Assembly (NCBI GenBank): GCA_028277985.1
Contig: JANQFG010000275.1
Span: 1-43,905 of the forward strand
DNA length: 43,905 nucleotides
Direction: 5' to 3'
Origin: a bacterium
GTDB lineage: Bacteria > Desulfobacterota > DSWW01
Shown here: one piece after another, positions 1 through 9,776 of the stretch
Layout of the letters: each line of letters begins with the position of its first letter
How positions within the stretch are numbered: position 1 is the stretch's first letter
Made by a program: the position numbers and the translations under genes
The notes under the pieces: generated by a model
Told to the model about the DNA's origin: nothing
What the model saw: only the letters and a program-made list of their open reading frames with translations
Database searches by the model: none

Positions 1-742
1 GCATCATGGCCAGATCCGTACCGGGCCTGACCTGCAGAAACACGTCCGCATGTCGCACCGTGTCGGTCATGACCGGATCCACGACGATCACGTTCGCCCG
101 GTCCACCTTCCTCTCGATGGCGCTCTGAAGGTTACGGGTGACCCAGCTCTTCGGGCTGTACCGCTCGTTCACCCGGCACCCCCAGACCACAATCGTCCTC
201 GATTCGTCGATCGTTGCATTGAGCGCGGTTTCGCAGGTGAACCCGCACATGGCCATGTTCACCGTGTAGAGCCAGCACCAGCAGATCGTCCCCGGGTCCG
301 CAATATTCCCCGGGTTGCCGAAGAGGTTGGTGAAACGGCTTCGCGCCCACAAGTGATCCGAGCGGTACGTCCCCTCCAGGGACGCAAGGGTCTCGGGCCC
401 ATACTTCTCTTTGAGTTCTTTCAACTTCTCTGCGATCTCGTCCAGGGCCTGCTCGTAGGGAATCTGTTCCCACTTGTCTTCCCCCCGTTCGCCCGCCCGC
501 TTGAGTGCGTAGTTCACTCGCCTCGGGTGATAGTGAAACTTGATGGCCCGCTCGCCGTGATCCCCGATGCGCTCGCACATACCCGAGAAGAAGTCATCCT
601 CGTTGGGTCGCATCTCCACAATGACGCCGTCCTTTGACCCGATGAACATGCTGCAGTGGGAGTGGCAGAAGAAGCACCTCGACTTCATCCACTTGATTCC
701 GTTCTCGTCTACATAGTTGTTTCGGATCTTCTCTTCCGTCAT
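1..742 (-). CDS. Molybdopterin oxidoreductase, DMSO reductase family (N-terminal part, cut by window edge)
   Basis: Only the first 247 residues or so are inside the window; the gene runs off the left edge. The start ATG at 742 has an AGGAGA ribosome binding site just upstream. The N-terminus carries a [4Fe-4S] motif, Cys23-x2-Cys26-x3-Cys30 with the fourth Cys at 56, as in the DMSO reductase family. A Thr-Ile-Cys-Trp-Cys stretch (Cys154/Cys156) sits where the family places its molybdenum ligand, so a Cys ligand is likely. It resembles the larger molybdoenzyme at 6270-8771, with a shared RVxYxLKRxGERGE segment, but is a distinct paralogue. It is the last visible gene of the minus-strand operon, 60 bp after E2. 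The substrate is unknown; a hydroxylase, hydratase or transhydroxylase-like role is inferred from relatives such as acetylene hydratase and pyrogallol transhydroxylase. Confidence 0.9.
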   Translation of the reverse strand, partial: MTEEKIRNNYVDENGIKWMKSRCFFCHSHCSMFIGSKDGVIVEMRPNEDDFFSGMCERIGDHGERAIKFHYHPRRVNYALKRAGERGEDKWEQIPYEQALDEIAEKLKELKEKYGPETLASLEGTYRSDHLWARSRFTNLFGNPGNIADPGTICWCWLYTVNMAMCGFTCETALNATIDESRTIVVWGCRVNERYSPKSWVTRNLQSAIERKVDRANVIVVDPVMTDTVRHADVFLQVRPGTDLAMM

Positions 743-802
743 ATCGATCTCTCCTGTTTGTTTCGTGTTCCCCGGTCCGATCAAATGATGATCATGTCCG
801 GT

Positions 803-2056
803 TTAGAGCAGACCCAGGTTCGGGTTGGTGATCAATTCGATGAATCTCCCCATGAAGCGGGCAGCCGGCACCCCGTCGATGATCCGATGATCAAACGTCT
901 GCGTGATGGGCATCATGGGCCGGATCACGATTTCGCCGTCCTCGACGATCGGCTTGTCCACGATCGAGCCTGTCAACATGAGACCCGATTCGGGCCAGTT
1001 CAGAATCGGGGTGGCCCCCAGATTGTAAGCGGAAGACGAGGAGGACCCGAACATCCCCATGTTCGATAATGTGAAGGTGCCTCCGGTCAGGTCGTCCAGG
1101 GATATCTTCTTGTTCTTCGCCTTTTCCACGAGCTCGACCCGACATTTTCCGATCTCGAGCAGTGACTTCTTCTGTGCTTCCTTCACAACCGGGACGATCA
1201 ACCCGCCGTCTTCTTCCCCGGTTTCGATGAACATGGCGACACCGATATTGGCATCCTCCCAGAACTTGATCGCATCATCGATCAGGCTGGAGTTCATGAT
1301 CGGTACGGCCTGCAGGGCCCGGGACAGGAAGAAGACGAAAAGATCCGTCATAGAGATCCTCACCCCGATCTCCTTCTCCTTTGCCACCAGAGCCTTCCGA
1401 AGCTTGATCACCTCGGACATGTCCACCTCGACGGTCGCGCTGAGCTGAGCGCTCTGCTGCAGGCTTCGCTGCATGTTCTCGGCGATCACCTTTCGCATCC
1501 CCGCAAGGGGAACCGCCTTTCTCACCCTCCTGCCCTCGACCGTTTCCATCTCACCGGCAGGGGCCGCTTCGGGCACACCCTCCTTGATCGCCTTCTCGAT
1601 GTCAGCCTTGACGATACGCCCCCCCGGGCCGCTCCCCGTGATCCGCGTCACATCGATCCCGTGGGCTTCGGCCATCTTCTTGGCCACCGGCGCGATCTTC
1701 GCCCGCTTCCCATCCTTCGGACCTTCGGCAGGGGCTGCTGCAGCCTTTGCAGCCTTCGGCTCCTCCGGCTCCCGTCTCTCCCGTGCCGGTCGGTCCTTGA
1801 GCAGGTTCTCCAGTTCTTCCTTGGTCTCCGCTAGGGCGGCCAGCACCTCTCCACACGGTACCGTCTCGCCTACTTCCACGATGATGACCAGGAATCCGGC
1901 ATATTCCGCCTGGATCTCCTGGCTCACCTTTTCCGTCTCGATGACCAGGACGACCTGATCCTTCTCGACCCAGTCCCCCTCCGCCACCTTCCACTCCGCC
2001 ACCTTTCCCTTTTCCATGGTCATGCCCAGCTTGGGCATGAATACTTCTTTTGCCAT
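803..2056 (-). CDS. Dihydrolipoamide acyltransferase (E2) of a 2-oxoacid/acetoin dehydrogenase-type complex
   Basis: A 417-residue E2 core protein that would pass an acyl group from E1 through lipoyl-lysine to CoA. There is one N-terminal lipoyl domain (about 1-78) with the modified lysine expected at Lys43 in ETEKVSQ, then an Ala/Pro/Glu-rich linker (85-115), a peripheral-subunit-binding domain (about 118-156) and a catalytic acyltransferase domain ending in DHRIIDG (His390, Asp394), the chloramphenicol acetyltransferase-like active site. It follows E1 beta by 12 bp in the same operon. No dihydrolipoamide dehydrogenase (E3) is visible, so E3 must lie outside the window or be shared with another complex. 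The acyl substrate cannot be read from the sequence. Confidence 0.95.
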   Translation of the reverse strand: MAKEVFMPKLGMTMEKGKVAEWKVAEGDWVEKDQVVLVIETEKVSQEIQAEYAGFLVIIVEVGETVPCGEVLAALAETKEELENLLKDRPARERREPEEPKAAKAAAAPAEGPKDGKRAKIAPVAKKMAEAHGIDVTRITGSGPGGRIVKADIEKAIKEGVPEAAPAGEMETVEGRRVRKAVPLAGMRKVIAENMQRSLQQSAQLSATVEVDMSEVIKLRKALVAKEKEIGVRISMTDLFVFFLSRALQAVPIMNSSLIDDAIKFWEDANIGVAMFIETGEEDGGLIVPVVKEAQKKSLLEIGKCRVELVEKAKNKKISLDDLTGGTFTLSNMGMFGSSSSSAYNLGATPILNWPESGLMLTGSIVDKPIVEDGEIVIRPMMPITQTFDHRIIDGVPAARFMGRFIELITNPNLGLL

Positions 2057-2068
2057 CTCTTCTTCCTC

Positions 2069-3034
2069 TCAATAGCCCATCACGGACTCGATCGCTGCCT
2101 GCACCTGTTCGAGCTGCGGAATGACATGTCTTTCCATGGCTGCACCCGCAATCGGCATGTTGGCTGCACACACCCTCTTCACCGGTCCGTCCAGGGAGTC
2201 AAAGGCCCTCTCCATGATCTGGTGGCCGATCTCGGCGGCCACGCCGCAGCGCTCCGTATCCTCGTCGGCCACCACGACCCGGTTCGTTTTCTCCACGGAG
2301 GCAATGATCGTGTCCATGTCGAGCGGCTCCAGTGTCCTCGGGTCGATCACCTCCACGCTGACCTTGTCCTTCAGGTTCTCCGCTGCCTCCAGGGCAAGAT
2401 GAACCATGTGCGAAGTGGCCACGACCGTAACGTCCGACCCCTCTCGCTTGATGTCGGCCTTTCCCAGTGGGATCACGTATTCCTCATCCGGTATCTCCTG
2501 CGTCAGGCCCATCATCTTCTTGTGAAAGAAATAGAGCACAGGGTTGTTGTCCCGGATAGCTGCTTTCATCAACCCCTTGGCGTCGTAAGGTGTGCTCGGA
2601 AGCGCGAGCTTCACGCCCGGGTTGTTGAGCACCATGGCGGACGGGATATGGGAGTGTTCCGGCCCTGTACCGAATCCGCCACCCGCAACGCCCATGAAAA
2701 CGCAGGGGATATTCACGTTCCCCCCATGGGCGAAATAGTGCTGTGCAGCCTTGAGCAGGATTTCGTCGGCAGCACAGTAGACGAAGTCGGCGAAACTCAA
2801 GTCGCAAACCGGCCGATACCCTGCTGCAGCGGCACCCACGGTTGCACCGCAGATGGCAAGCTCACTCAGGGGCGCATCCATGACACGGTCCGGCCCGAAC
2901 TTCTCAACCAGCCCTTTGGTCGCCATGAACGTGGAAGCCTGAACGTTCTCGCCTATCACAAAGACCGTTTCTTCCCTTTCCATCTCTTCCGCGATGCCTT
3001 CCGCGATGGCCTGCCAGTACATTAATTCCCTCAT
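2069..3034 (-). CDS. E1 beta subunit of a TPP-dependent 2-oxoacid/acetoin dehydrogenase
   Basis: This 321-residue protein has the typical length and order of pyruvate/acetoin dehydrogenase E1 beta. It opens with the usual ALxEGIxEEMxR-like helix (here IAEGIAEEMERE) and VFVIGENV, followed by FADF, the acidic EDTERCGVAAEIG segment and a C-terminal transketolase domain. It pairs with the E1 alpha gene 14 bp upstream to form the TPP-dependent decarboxylase/lyase that loads acyl groups on E2. The start ATG at 3034 is preceded by GAGGGAG. Sequence alone does not separate pyruvate, acetoin or another alpha-dicarbonyl as substrate. The genomic context, with two molybdoenzymes and an SDR, argues against a housekeeping pyruvate dehydrogenase. 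Confidence 0.94.
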   Translation of the reverse strand: MRELMYWQAIAEGIAEEMEREETVFVIGENVQASTFMATKGLVEKFGPDRVMDAPLSELAICGATVGAAAAGYRPVCDLSFADFVYCAADEILLKAAQHYFAHGGNVNIPCVFMGVAGGGFGTGPEHSHIPSAMVLNNPGVKLALPSTPYDAKGLMKAAIRDNNPVLYFFHKKMMGLTQEIPDEEYVIPLGKADIKREGSDVTVVATSHMVHLALEAAENLKDKVSVEVIDPRTLEPLDMDTIIASVEKTNRVVVADEDTERCGVAAEIGHQIMERAFDSLDGPVKRVCAANMPIAGAAMERHVIPQLEQVQAAIESVMGY

Positions 3035-3048
3035 AGCGGCTCCCTCTC

Positions 3049-4038
3049 TTATGGCGCGTAAACGATTTTGGGCAGTATGGCCGGATCCGGATACGCACTC
3101 TCGACGGCAAATCGCTCTGCCTCCTCGATCTCTGCGTCATACTCCTGATCGATCTCTTCCGCGGTCTTCTCCGTCAACACGCCTTGCTTGAGCAGCTTCT
3201 CCCGGAAGAGCTTGACAGGATCCCGCTTCTTCCACTTCTTGATCTCTTTTTCCGAACGCGGCTCGTTGTGCAACACATCCGGCCTGCCCTCCGAATGAGG
3301 TCGGAACCGGTACGTTTTGCATTCGATCAGGGAAGGGCCCTTGCCGGCTCTTGCCCGCTCCACGGCAGGCTGGATCGCCTCGTGAACCGCCACCACGTCC
3401 TGGCCATCCACGACCACCCCGGGCATGTTGTACGCCTTGGCCATGTCCGCAAGGTCTTCCAGCGGGCAGACATCCTCGACCGGCGTATGCCACGCCATCA
3501 GGTTGTTTTCAATGACCCAGACCACGGGCAGCTTCCAGGCGCCTGCCATGTTCATCCCCTCGTGGGCCTGGCCTCTCTGAACAGAACCGTCTCCCACGAA
3601 GCAGACCGCAACCTGTCCCTGTCCTCTCTTCTTGGCTGCCAGGGCAAAACCTACGGAGAGCACAAAGGCGGAGCCGATGGTCCCTCCTCCACCGAGGATG
3701 CCAAGCTCCTCGTCGGCGCCGTGAATCCCGGTAATGCCACGGCCGCAACCCGTCTCCTTTCCCATGTGTTCGGCGACGACGGCCTTCGGGTCGGCTCCTT
3801 TGCTGATCAAGTACGGCAGGCCGTGCCCTCGAAGATGCGGATACAGGTAGTCATCCTCCCGCAGGAACGAGCAACCGCCCACACCGATCGCTTCGTGCCC
3901 CTGGGCGCTGTGGTAAAAGGTCAGGAGCTTGCCCTCGGCCATGAGCCTGACGTTCAGCTCGTCATACTTTCGGGTCCTCACCAGGTTGCGGTAGAGTGTG
4001 AGCAACTGCTTCTTACTGAGTTTCTTCGTGGCAGCCAC
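3049..4038 (-). CDS. E1 alpha subunit of a TPP-dependent 2-oxoacid/acetoin dehydrogenase
   Basis: A 329-residue E1 alpha with the thiamine-diphosphate binding motif from GDGS (149-152) to the ENN at about 177-179, and the conserved SAQGHEAIGVG and HLRGHG segments near the N-terminus. The start is GTG at 4038 behind a strong AGGAGG site at 6-nt spacing. It makes the E1 heterotetramer with the next gene. Its short form and the internal GRGITGIHGAD segment look more like acetoin/branched-chain types than the long pyruvate dehydrogenase E1; this subfamily call is only an impression. It follows the M24-like gene by 34 bp in the same direction, so co-transcription is likely. Confidence 0.94.
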   Translation of the reverse strand: MAATKKLSKKQLLTLYRNLVRTRKYDELNVRLMAEGKLLTFYHSAQGHEAIGVGGCSFLREDDYLYPHLRGHGLPYLISKGADPKAVVAEHMGKETGCGRGITGIHGADEELGILGGGGTIGSAFVLSVGFALAAKKRGQGQVAVCFVGDGSVQRGQAHEGMNMAGAWKLPVVWVIENNLMAWHTPVEDVCPLEDLADMAKAYNMPGVVVDGQDVVAVHEAIQPAVERARAGKGPSLIECKTYRFRPHSEGRPDVLHNEPRSEKEIKKWKKRDPVKLFREKLLKQGVLTEKTAEEIDQEYDAEIEEAERFAVESAYPDPAILPKIVYAP

Positions 4039-4072
4039 AGGCCACCTCCTGTCGCAAAGGGTTTGTCCAGGC

Positions 4073-5293
4073 TCACCTCGGCGAGCACACCATCAACTCT
4101 TCACAGGGCCACTGGGTGATCACCTTGTGACCCTCTTCCGTTACGATCAGCTGGGACTCGATCCTCGCACCGTCATCCCCGTCCCCGGCAAAGGTCTCGA
4201 GAGCGAAGTGCATGTCGGCTTCGATCGGCGTCGGGTGATCCATGAACAGCCGCGTGATGAAGGGCTTTTCGTGGATGCTCAACCCGATGCCGTGCCCTAC
4301 GCAAAGTCCTGCTGCAGCCACTTCGTCCGGATAACCCATCTCCTGGGCCGTTGGCCACTGGCTGGCTATATCAGAGGTGGTGATACCCGGACGGACTACG
4401 TCTATTGCAGCCTGCAGCCAGTCATAGGCCTTCTTATAGAGATCCTTTTGCTTCTGTGACGCTTTTGTCGTCACGAATGTGCGGTAGTAACAGGTCCCGT
4501 AGCCGAGGAGATGGCTCATGATATCGATGAAGACCAGCTCACCCGGCCGAATCATGCGATCCGAAAAATCGTGGGGGTGCGGGTTGCTCCGTGACCCGGA
4601 TACACAGTTCACGCCCGTGATACGGTCACACCCGTTCCGCAGCAACCACCCGTAGATCTCCGCCACGATTTCCGATTCCCGGATGCCCGGACGAATCATG
4701 TCCGCGATATGCTGGTAACACCCGTCTGCAAGGGCGGCGGACATCTCGATGATGGCGAGCTCCTCCGGGGACTTGATCAATCGCGCGTCCCACATGACAT
4801 CCCAGCCGTTGACCACGTTCAGGCCTTCGTTCTTGAGCCCTTCCAGTATGTAGAGGTCGGCGGTGTCGATGCCCAGAGGCATGTCGCTCACCTTGTACTC
4901 CTCCAAGGCCCCCTTTATTCTGGCCACGGTCATAGCCACGGCGAGGGCCGTGCCTCCGGCAACGTTCGCCCCCCTGAGCCATCCTGCTCCCGGCCGTATG
5001 TTTTCCGGCTTGAGCCACGGGCAAAGCTCTTTCTTCACTGCGCCCGCGGTCCCTATGTCGAAGAGAACCGGCTCGCCTTCCCGCGGGACCAGACACCACC
5101 GGACAAACTTGTCGCGGTGCCACTCTCCCAGAGTGGTAGAGGTCGCATACCGTACGTTGTCCGGATCGAAACAGAGGACCGCCCCCAGATCCTTTTCCGC
5201 GAGCTGGGCCTGGATCCTCTCCTGTTTGTGCTTGCGCATCGCCTCGAAGTCGACCCGTTGTTCCGCGTCCGATGCCATCGTGCCGAGTGTCAT
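4073..5293 (-). CDS. M24-family (creatinase/DddP-like) protein with a Cys at a metal-ligand position, copy 1
   Basis: A 406-residue protein with the two-domain creatinase/prolidase architecture: an N-terminal domain containing FDPDNVRYATSTT and a C-terminal pita-bread domain. The segments resemble DMSP lyase DddP as well as Xaa-Pro peptidases. Four of the five usual metal ligands can be placed: Asp257, His334 (GHGIGL), Glu366 and Glu379. The second Asp, expected 11 residues after the first, is Cys268 (GYGTCYYRTF). The peptidase function is therefore doubtful; lyase, hydrolase or altered-metal chemistry is possible. A near-identical copy lies at 25521-26741, also directly after an SDR gene. 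The ribosome binding site is AAGGGGGG before the ATG at 5293. Confidence 0.88.
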   Translation of the reverse strand: MTLGTMASDAEQRVDFEAMRKHKQERIQAQLAEKDLGAVLCFDPDNVRYATSTTLGEWHRDKFVRWCLVPREGEPVLFDIGTAGAVKKELCPWLKPENIRPGAGWLRGANVAGGTALAVAMTVARIKGALEEYKVSDMPLGIDTADLYILEGLKNEGLNVVNGWDVMWDARLIKSPEELAIIEMSAALADGCYQHIADMIRPGIRESEIVAEIYGWLLRNGCDRITGVNCVSGSRSNPHPHDFSDRMIRPGELVFIDIMSHLLGYGTCYYRTFVTTKASQKQKDLYKKAYDWLQAAIDVVRPGITTSDIASQWPTAQEMGYPDEVAAAGLCVGHGIGLSIHEKPFITRLFMDHPTPIEADMHFALETFAGDGDDGARIESQLIVTEEGHKVITQWPCEELMVCSPR

Positions 5294-5308
5294 GGGATTC
5301 CCCCCTTC

Positions 5309-6196
5309 CTAAAGGCCTACGTCTATGTCTTCGATCTCGTCCTCGCCGTAGTCCTTCTTGTCGAACTGCTCCAGCCCCGGCTTCATCGACTGAAGGCCGG
5401 CAAGGAGGTTTCGTCTCGGCATGGCCGACATTCTGCCGCCGTCGACAGGGATCTCCACACCCGTGACATAGGCCGCCTCCGGAGAGACGAGATAGAGCGC
5501 CGCATGCGCCACGTCCATAGGCGTGGCCATACGGTTCATGGGCACCATGCCGGCCAGCATCTTCCACATGTCGGGCGAATGGTGGCGGAACATGTCCGTT
5601 TTCACGAATCCCGGCACCACACAGTTCACGCGGATCTCCGGGGCGAACCAGCCCGCCAGGATTCGATACAGAGCGTTCACTCCGTTCTTGGCCGTCATGT
5701 AGTGAGGATCGGTCGGCGTGGCGGTTCCGGCAGAGCTCGTGGACGTGAATAAGACGGATCCCCCACCCTGCTTCAGCATGTGGGGGATCACCAGCTTGGT
5801 AAGGAAGAAAGGCCCCTTGATGATGCAGTCGTGGGTCTTGTCCCACACCTCCTCGGTCACATCCTCAAGGTCGGTGCAGACCCAATGGATCGCCGCATTG
5901 TGATAGAGGATGTCGATCTTGCCGAAGGCATCCAGACAGGCGTCGACCAGGCCGGGAAGATCCTTCATGTTTCCCACGTCCGCCTTGGCAGCAATCGCTC
6001 TTCCGCCAAGTTTCTCGATGCCTGCCACAACCTGGTCGGCCGCTTCCTTGTTGCTGTTGTAGTTCACCACCACGTCCGCGCCGTGTTGCCCAAAGAGCAG
6101 CGCCCCGGCCCGGCCCATGCCCCTGGAGGCCCCGGTGATGATCGCCGTCTTCCCTTTCAACTTCCTGTATTCTTCCTGGATCGGTTCCATCTTCAT
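5309..6196 (-). CDS. Short-chain dehydrogenase/reductase (SDR), copy 1
   Basis: A 295-residue classical SDR that would oxidise or reduce a hydroxyl/keto group with NAD(P). It shows the nucleotide motif TGASRGMG (21-28), the HNAA segment (99-102), an active-site Ser in the TSTSS run (151-155) and the catalytic Tyr166-x3-Lys170. A C-terminal extension of about 40 acidic residues after the IPVDGGRMS segment is longer than in typical 250-residue SDRs. It precedes the M24-like gene by 15 bp, and the same two-gene block recurs on the other strand at 24570-26741 with about 35 differences in 295 residues by my reading. The substrate is unknown; the pairing suggests it makes or uses the substrate of the M24-like protein. 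Confidence 0.92.
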   Translation of the reverse strand: MKMEPIQEEYRKLKGKTAIITGASRGMGRAGALLFGQHGADVVVNYNSNKEAADQVVAGIEKLGGRAIAAKADVGNMKDLPGLVDACLDAFGKIDILYHNAAIHWVCTDLEDVTEEVWDKTHDCIIKGPFFLTKLVIPHMLKQGGGSVLFTSTSSAGTATPTDPHYMTAKNGVNALYRILAGWFAPEIRVNCVVPGFVKTDMFRHHSPDMWKMLAGMVPMNRMATPMDVAHAALYLVSPEAAYVTGVEIPVDGGRMSAMPRRNLLAGLQSMKPGLEQFDKKDYGEDEIEDIDVGL

Positions 6197-6269
6197 AACA
6201 AGCTCCTCATCCTGAATTGCTTTAAGAATGCAAAGCAGCCCCCTCTACCCCGATGTTCCGGCCTCTCCC

Positions 6270-8771
6270 TCAGCAGGTCCTGTCCTCCTCCAAGTGGGAG
6301 CCGGCTGCTTCCTTGTAGACCCTGCAGAGAAGTGAAGTGTGCGGCCAGGACCCGAACACAGGATCGCAGAGTTCCGGGTCATCCTCGGTGATGACGTTCG
6401 TGTTGGACTCCCAGACCCCGTGCAGGTAGGGCTCCTCACCCGGTTTTTCCGGGAACCACCAGTGATGCTGGGTCTTCACCACACTCGGGTGGATTCCAAA
6501 GGTGAGCCTCGCCCTTTGCCGGATTCGGCCCCGCCTCGTTTCCACCCATACCCAGTCACCGTCCGTGATGGGCGGGTCCATTCGCCTGGCCGTATCCGGA
6601 TGGATATCCATGAACGGATCGGGACACATCTTTCTGAGGGCAGGCACTTCAAAGAACATGGTGTGATACATGGGCAGGTGCCGGTCGATCCCGATGAGAA
6701 TCAGGGGATAGTCCTCGGCCAGCTCCGGGGTGCTGTACGGGCTGATGGCCGGTTCGTAGTATCGCGGAAGAGGCTCGTAGCCCATCTCTTCCAGCATGAC
6801 GGACCAGAGCTCCGCCTTTGCCGTAGGTGTGGCGAACCCGTTCTTCTCCTTGTATTGACCTACGACCGGCTCCGGGTAGTCGAACCCGATCTTCTCGCCG
6901 AATTCGTCGATGTCTTTGCATCCCGTCTCTTTCAGTATGCCGGCCATCCGATAGTTGTAGGCCTCCGTCAGGGTCTTCCAGGGGAAGTGCTCTTCCAGCC
7001 CGAGTCTCACTGCGATTCCTCGGAAGACATCGTAATCGTTCCTCCGTTCGTATTCCGGTTCCATGGCCGCCCCGGAGGCGTGCAGGAGGTTGAAGATATC
7101 GCAAGGCGTGGACGGCCCGATCTCCGGCCTCTCGAACCAGTCCGACATGGGGAGAACATAGTCGGCCATCTGCGCGCTCGGAGTCATGACGAACTCCAGA
7201 GCAATCGTCAGATCGAGTTTCTTCATCGCCTCGTAGACGATTCTCACGTTCCCGTACTTGAGCAGAGGGTTGCTTCCGGACATAATCATGCAGCGCAAGC
7301 GATCTTCTTTGCCGTCCAGGATGTCGCGCCACATGAGATGTGGATGGGCCTGGCAGGACCACATGGCGTTGCTTGGGACTCTCCACTGCCTCTTCGCGTA
7401 CTTCGCCTTCAGATCGAACCCTTCGAAACCGAGCGCCTTGAACCGGTCGAACCCGGCCTGCTTCGCCTTCTCCTCGGCAGTGAACGCCTCATCCGGCCTG
7501 TTCTCCATTTCGTAGATGCTCACCACCTTGTCGATGTCATAGCACCCGGTGATCATCTCGGTCTTGTCGATACTGCCGGTGAGAATCCTCAACAGGTCCC
7601 TGCAGCGGTATACGGAAGAGGATCCGGGAGCGTAGGCGTCATACACGTGGCCGGCTGTGAGGAAGAAGCCGGGGGCGTTTTTGGCGTACATCTCGCACGC
7701 CTCCATGATCTTGTGCTTCGGCACCCAGGTGAACTCTTCGGCCTTTTCCGGCGTCCATTCCTCCACCTGCTCGGCCAGCATGTCCCAGGCCGTCTTGCAT
7801 TCCACTTCCGCGCCGTCCACGAGCTTGATCTTATGGGTCCCGGAAAGGGCCTGTTGGACACCGTCTTCCGCGTACTTCCTCGCCTCAGCATCCCAGATGG
7901 CGGGGGCGTCTTTCGCAGCATTCCACACGACAAAGCTCTCCGGACCCGCCTTCGCGTCGATTTCCGTACCACGGAGCATCTTGCCGGTATCCGTGCGCAC
8001 CAGGAAGGGCGCGTTGGACCAGTTCTCCACGAACTCACTGTCGTACCAGCCCTCTTTCATGATCGTGCGGATCCAGCAGAGCCACAGGCCGATGTCGCTG
8101 CCCGGCCTCTCCTGGAGCCAGATATCCGCCCGCCTGGCGGATTCGGTGCATCGCGGGTCCACAACGATCAGTTTCTGGCCCGCTTCCCAGAGACCCTCCA
8201 TCATTTGAAATGCGTGCGGCATGGCCTCATAGCTGTTGCCGATCAGGATCATGGATTTCGGAAAGATCCCGGGCGCGGGGTAGGGATTCACCACCCACCC
8301 GAAGGTATGTTCCATGGAGATCATCTGGGCGCCGTAGCAGATGTGCTCGTGCCCAGTGTGATTTACGCTTCCGATGGCCACGTGAAATCGCCAGGGCACC
8401 CAGTTATTGTCTGAATGGTGCGCCGTGCCGGTATTGACCGAGATGCAGTTGGGGCCGTGGTTCTCCATCAACTCCTTCATCTTGCCGGCGATCTCGTCCA
8501 GGGCCTGATCCCAGGAGATGACCTCCCATCTGTTCTCGCCCCGTTCGCCGACCCGCTTCAGTGGATAGTTGATCCGGTTCTTCATGTAGTGGTATTCGAT
8601 CGAGGCCCGGCCGTCATTGTCCATGAAGCCTCGGGTGCAATCCTGGACATAGACCTTGTCCGGATCCGGGGTCACCTTGACCAGCTCGCCGTCCACGATG
8701 TGTGCCTTGACGAAACAGGCGGCATGAGGGCATCCGTAACACGTAACCGTCTTGACCACTTCTTCACTCAT
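6270..8771 (-). CDS. Molybdopterin oxidoreductase, DMSO reductase family, catalytic subunit
   Basis: An 833-residue molybdoenzyme starting at the ATG at 8771, where a GGGAG site precedes the code for MSEEVVKTV; an in-frame extension to 8975 overlaps the TetR gene and is unlikely. An N-terminal [4Fe-4S] motif is formed by Cys11-x2-Cys14-x4-Cys19 and Cys45. The likely molybdenum ligand is Cys145 in HICYGAQ. The C-terminal molydopterin-dinucleotide-binding domain includes the FATPTAKAELWS segment and a DGDWVWVETRRGR stretch. The layout resembles acetylene hydratase and pyrogallol transhydroxylase relatives. There is no Tat signal, so it is probably cytoplasmic. No electron-transfer subunit gene is adjacent, which fits a non-redox or ferredoxin-linked reaction; the substrate is unknown. 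Confidence 0.93.
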   Translation of the reverse strand: MSEEVVKTVTCYGCPHAACFVKAHIVDGELVKVTPDPDKVYVQDCTRGFMDNDGRASIEYHYMKNRINYPLKRVGERGENRWEVISWDQALDEIAGKMKELMENHGPNCISVNTGTAHHSDNNWVPWRFHVAIGSVNHTGHEHICYGAQMISMEHTFGWVVNPYPAPGIFPKSMILIGNSYEAMPHAFQMMEGLWEAGQKLIVVDPRCTESARRADIWLQERPGSDIGLWLCWIRTIMKEGWYDSEFVENWSNAPFLVRTDTGKMLRGTEIDAKAGPESFVVWNAAKDAPAIWDAEARKYAEDGVQQALSGTHKIKLVDGAEVECKTAWDMLAEQVEEWTPEKAEEFTWVPKHKIMEACEMYAKNAPGFFLTAGHVYDAYAPGSSSVYRCRDLLRILTGSIDKTEMITGCYDIDKVVSIYEMENRPDEAFTAEEKAKQAGFDRFKALGFEGFDLKAKYAKRQWRVPSNAMWSCQAHPHLMWRDILDGKEDRLRCMIMSGSNPLLKYGNVRIVYEAMKKLDLTIALEFVMTPSAQMADYVLPMSDWFERPEIGPSTPCDIFNLLHASGAAMEPEYERRNDYDVFRGIAVRLGLEEHFPWKTLTEAYNYRMAGILKETGCKDIDEFGEKIGFDYPEPVVGQYKEKNGFATPTAKAELWSVMLEEMGYEPLPRYYEPAISPYSTPELAEDYPLILIGIDRHLPMYHTMFFEVPALRKMCPDPFMDIHPDTARRMDPPITDGDWVWVETRRGRIRQRARLTFGIHPSVVKTQHHWWFPEKPGEEPYLHGVWESNTNVITEDDPELCDPVFGSWPHTSLLCRVYKEAAGSHLEEDRTC

Positions 8772-8832
8772 TTCTCTCTCCCTTCTTTGTTCAGGCTTGG
8801 TGGAGAACCTTATTTTCCTGTTCCTCTTCTCC

Positions 8833-9519
<687 letters not shown>

Positions 9520-9618
9520 GCTTTGCGTCCTTTACTGAGCGCGGTCTGAACTTTGCTCCGCGGCGGCTTCCGGTATCCTGTCCGGCTTCCTCCGCGCCAA
9601 ATGACCTAAGGTAATTTC

Positions 9619-9671
9619 TGACCAATGGTTTAACTATGGGTAATTTATAACTGTCGGTCATCGATTGTCAA
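9619..9671 (-). promoter_or_regulatory. Promoter/operator of the TetR-molybdoenzyme operon (regulon site 1)
   Basis: Reading the minus strand, TTGACA (9671-9666) and TATAAA (9649-9644) are separated by 16 bp. GGTCA (9656-9660) and TGACC (9619-9623) form an inverted pair around the -10 region. The stretch 9639-9661 matches sites 2 and 3 closely, and CTGACCA-W-TGG at the left matches site 3, but here a 12-bp insertion lies between them. It is the only promoter-like sequence ahead of the TetR gene at 9519. Confidence 0.72.
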
Positions 9672-9776
9672 GGAAAAAGTTGTTTTTTTTTCGATTGGGA
9701 AAAGGGGGTCCGACCTTATCCACCGCGCGGATTCTTAACTATCCGAATATAATAGGAAATTCTGCTCGAGAGGATA

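Noticed and set aside
6339..8414. 691-codon plus-strand frame opposite the molybdoenzyme
   Set aside because: Antisense shadow; no motifs, composition rich in His/Arg/Gly, while the minus strand encodes a complete molybdoenzyme.
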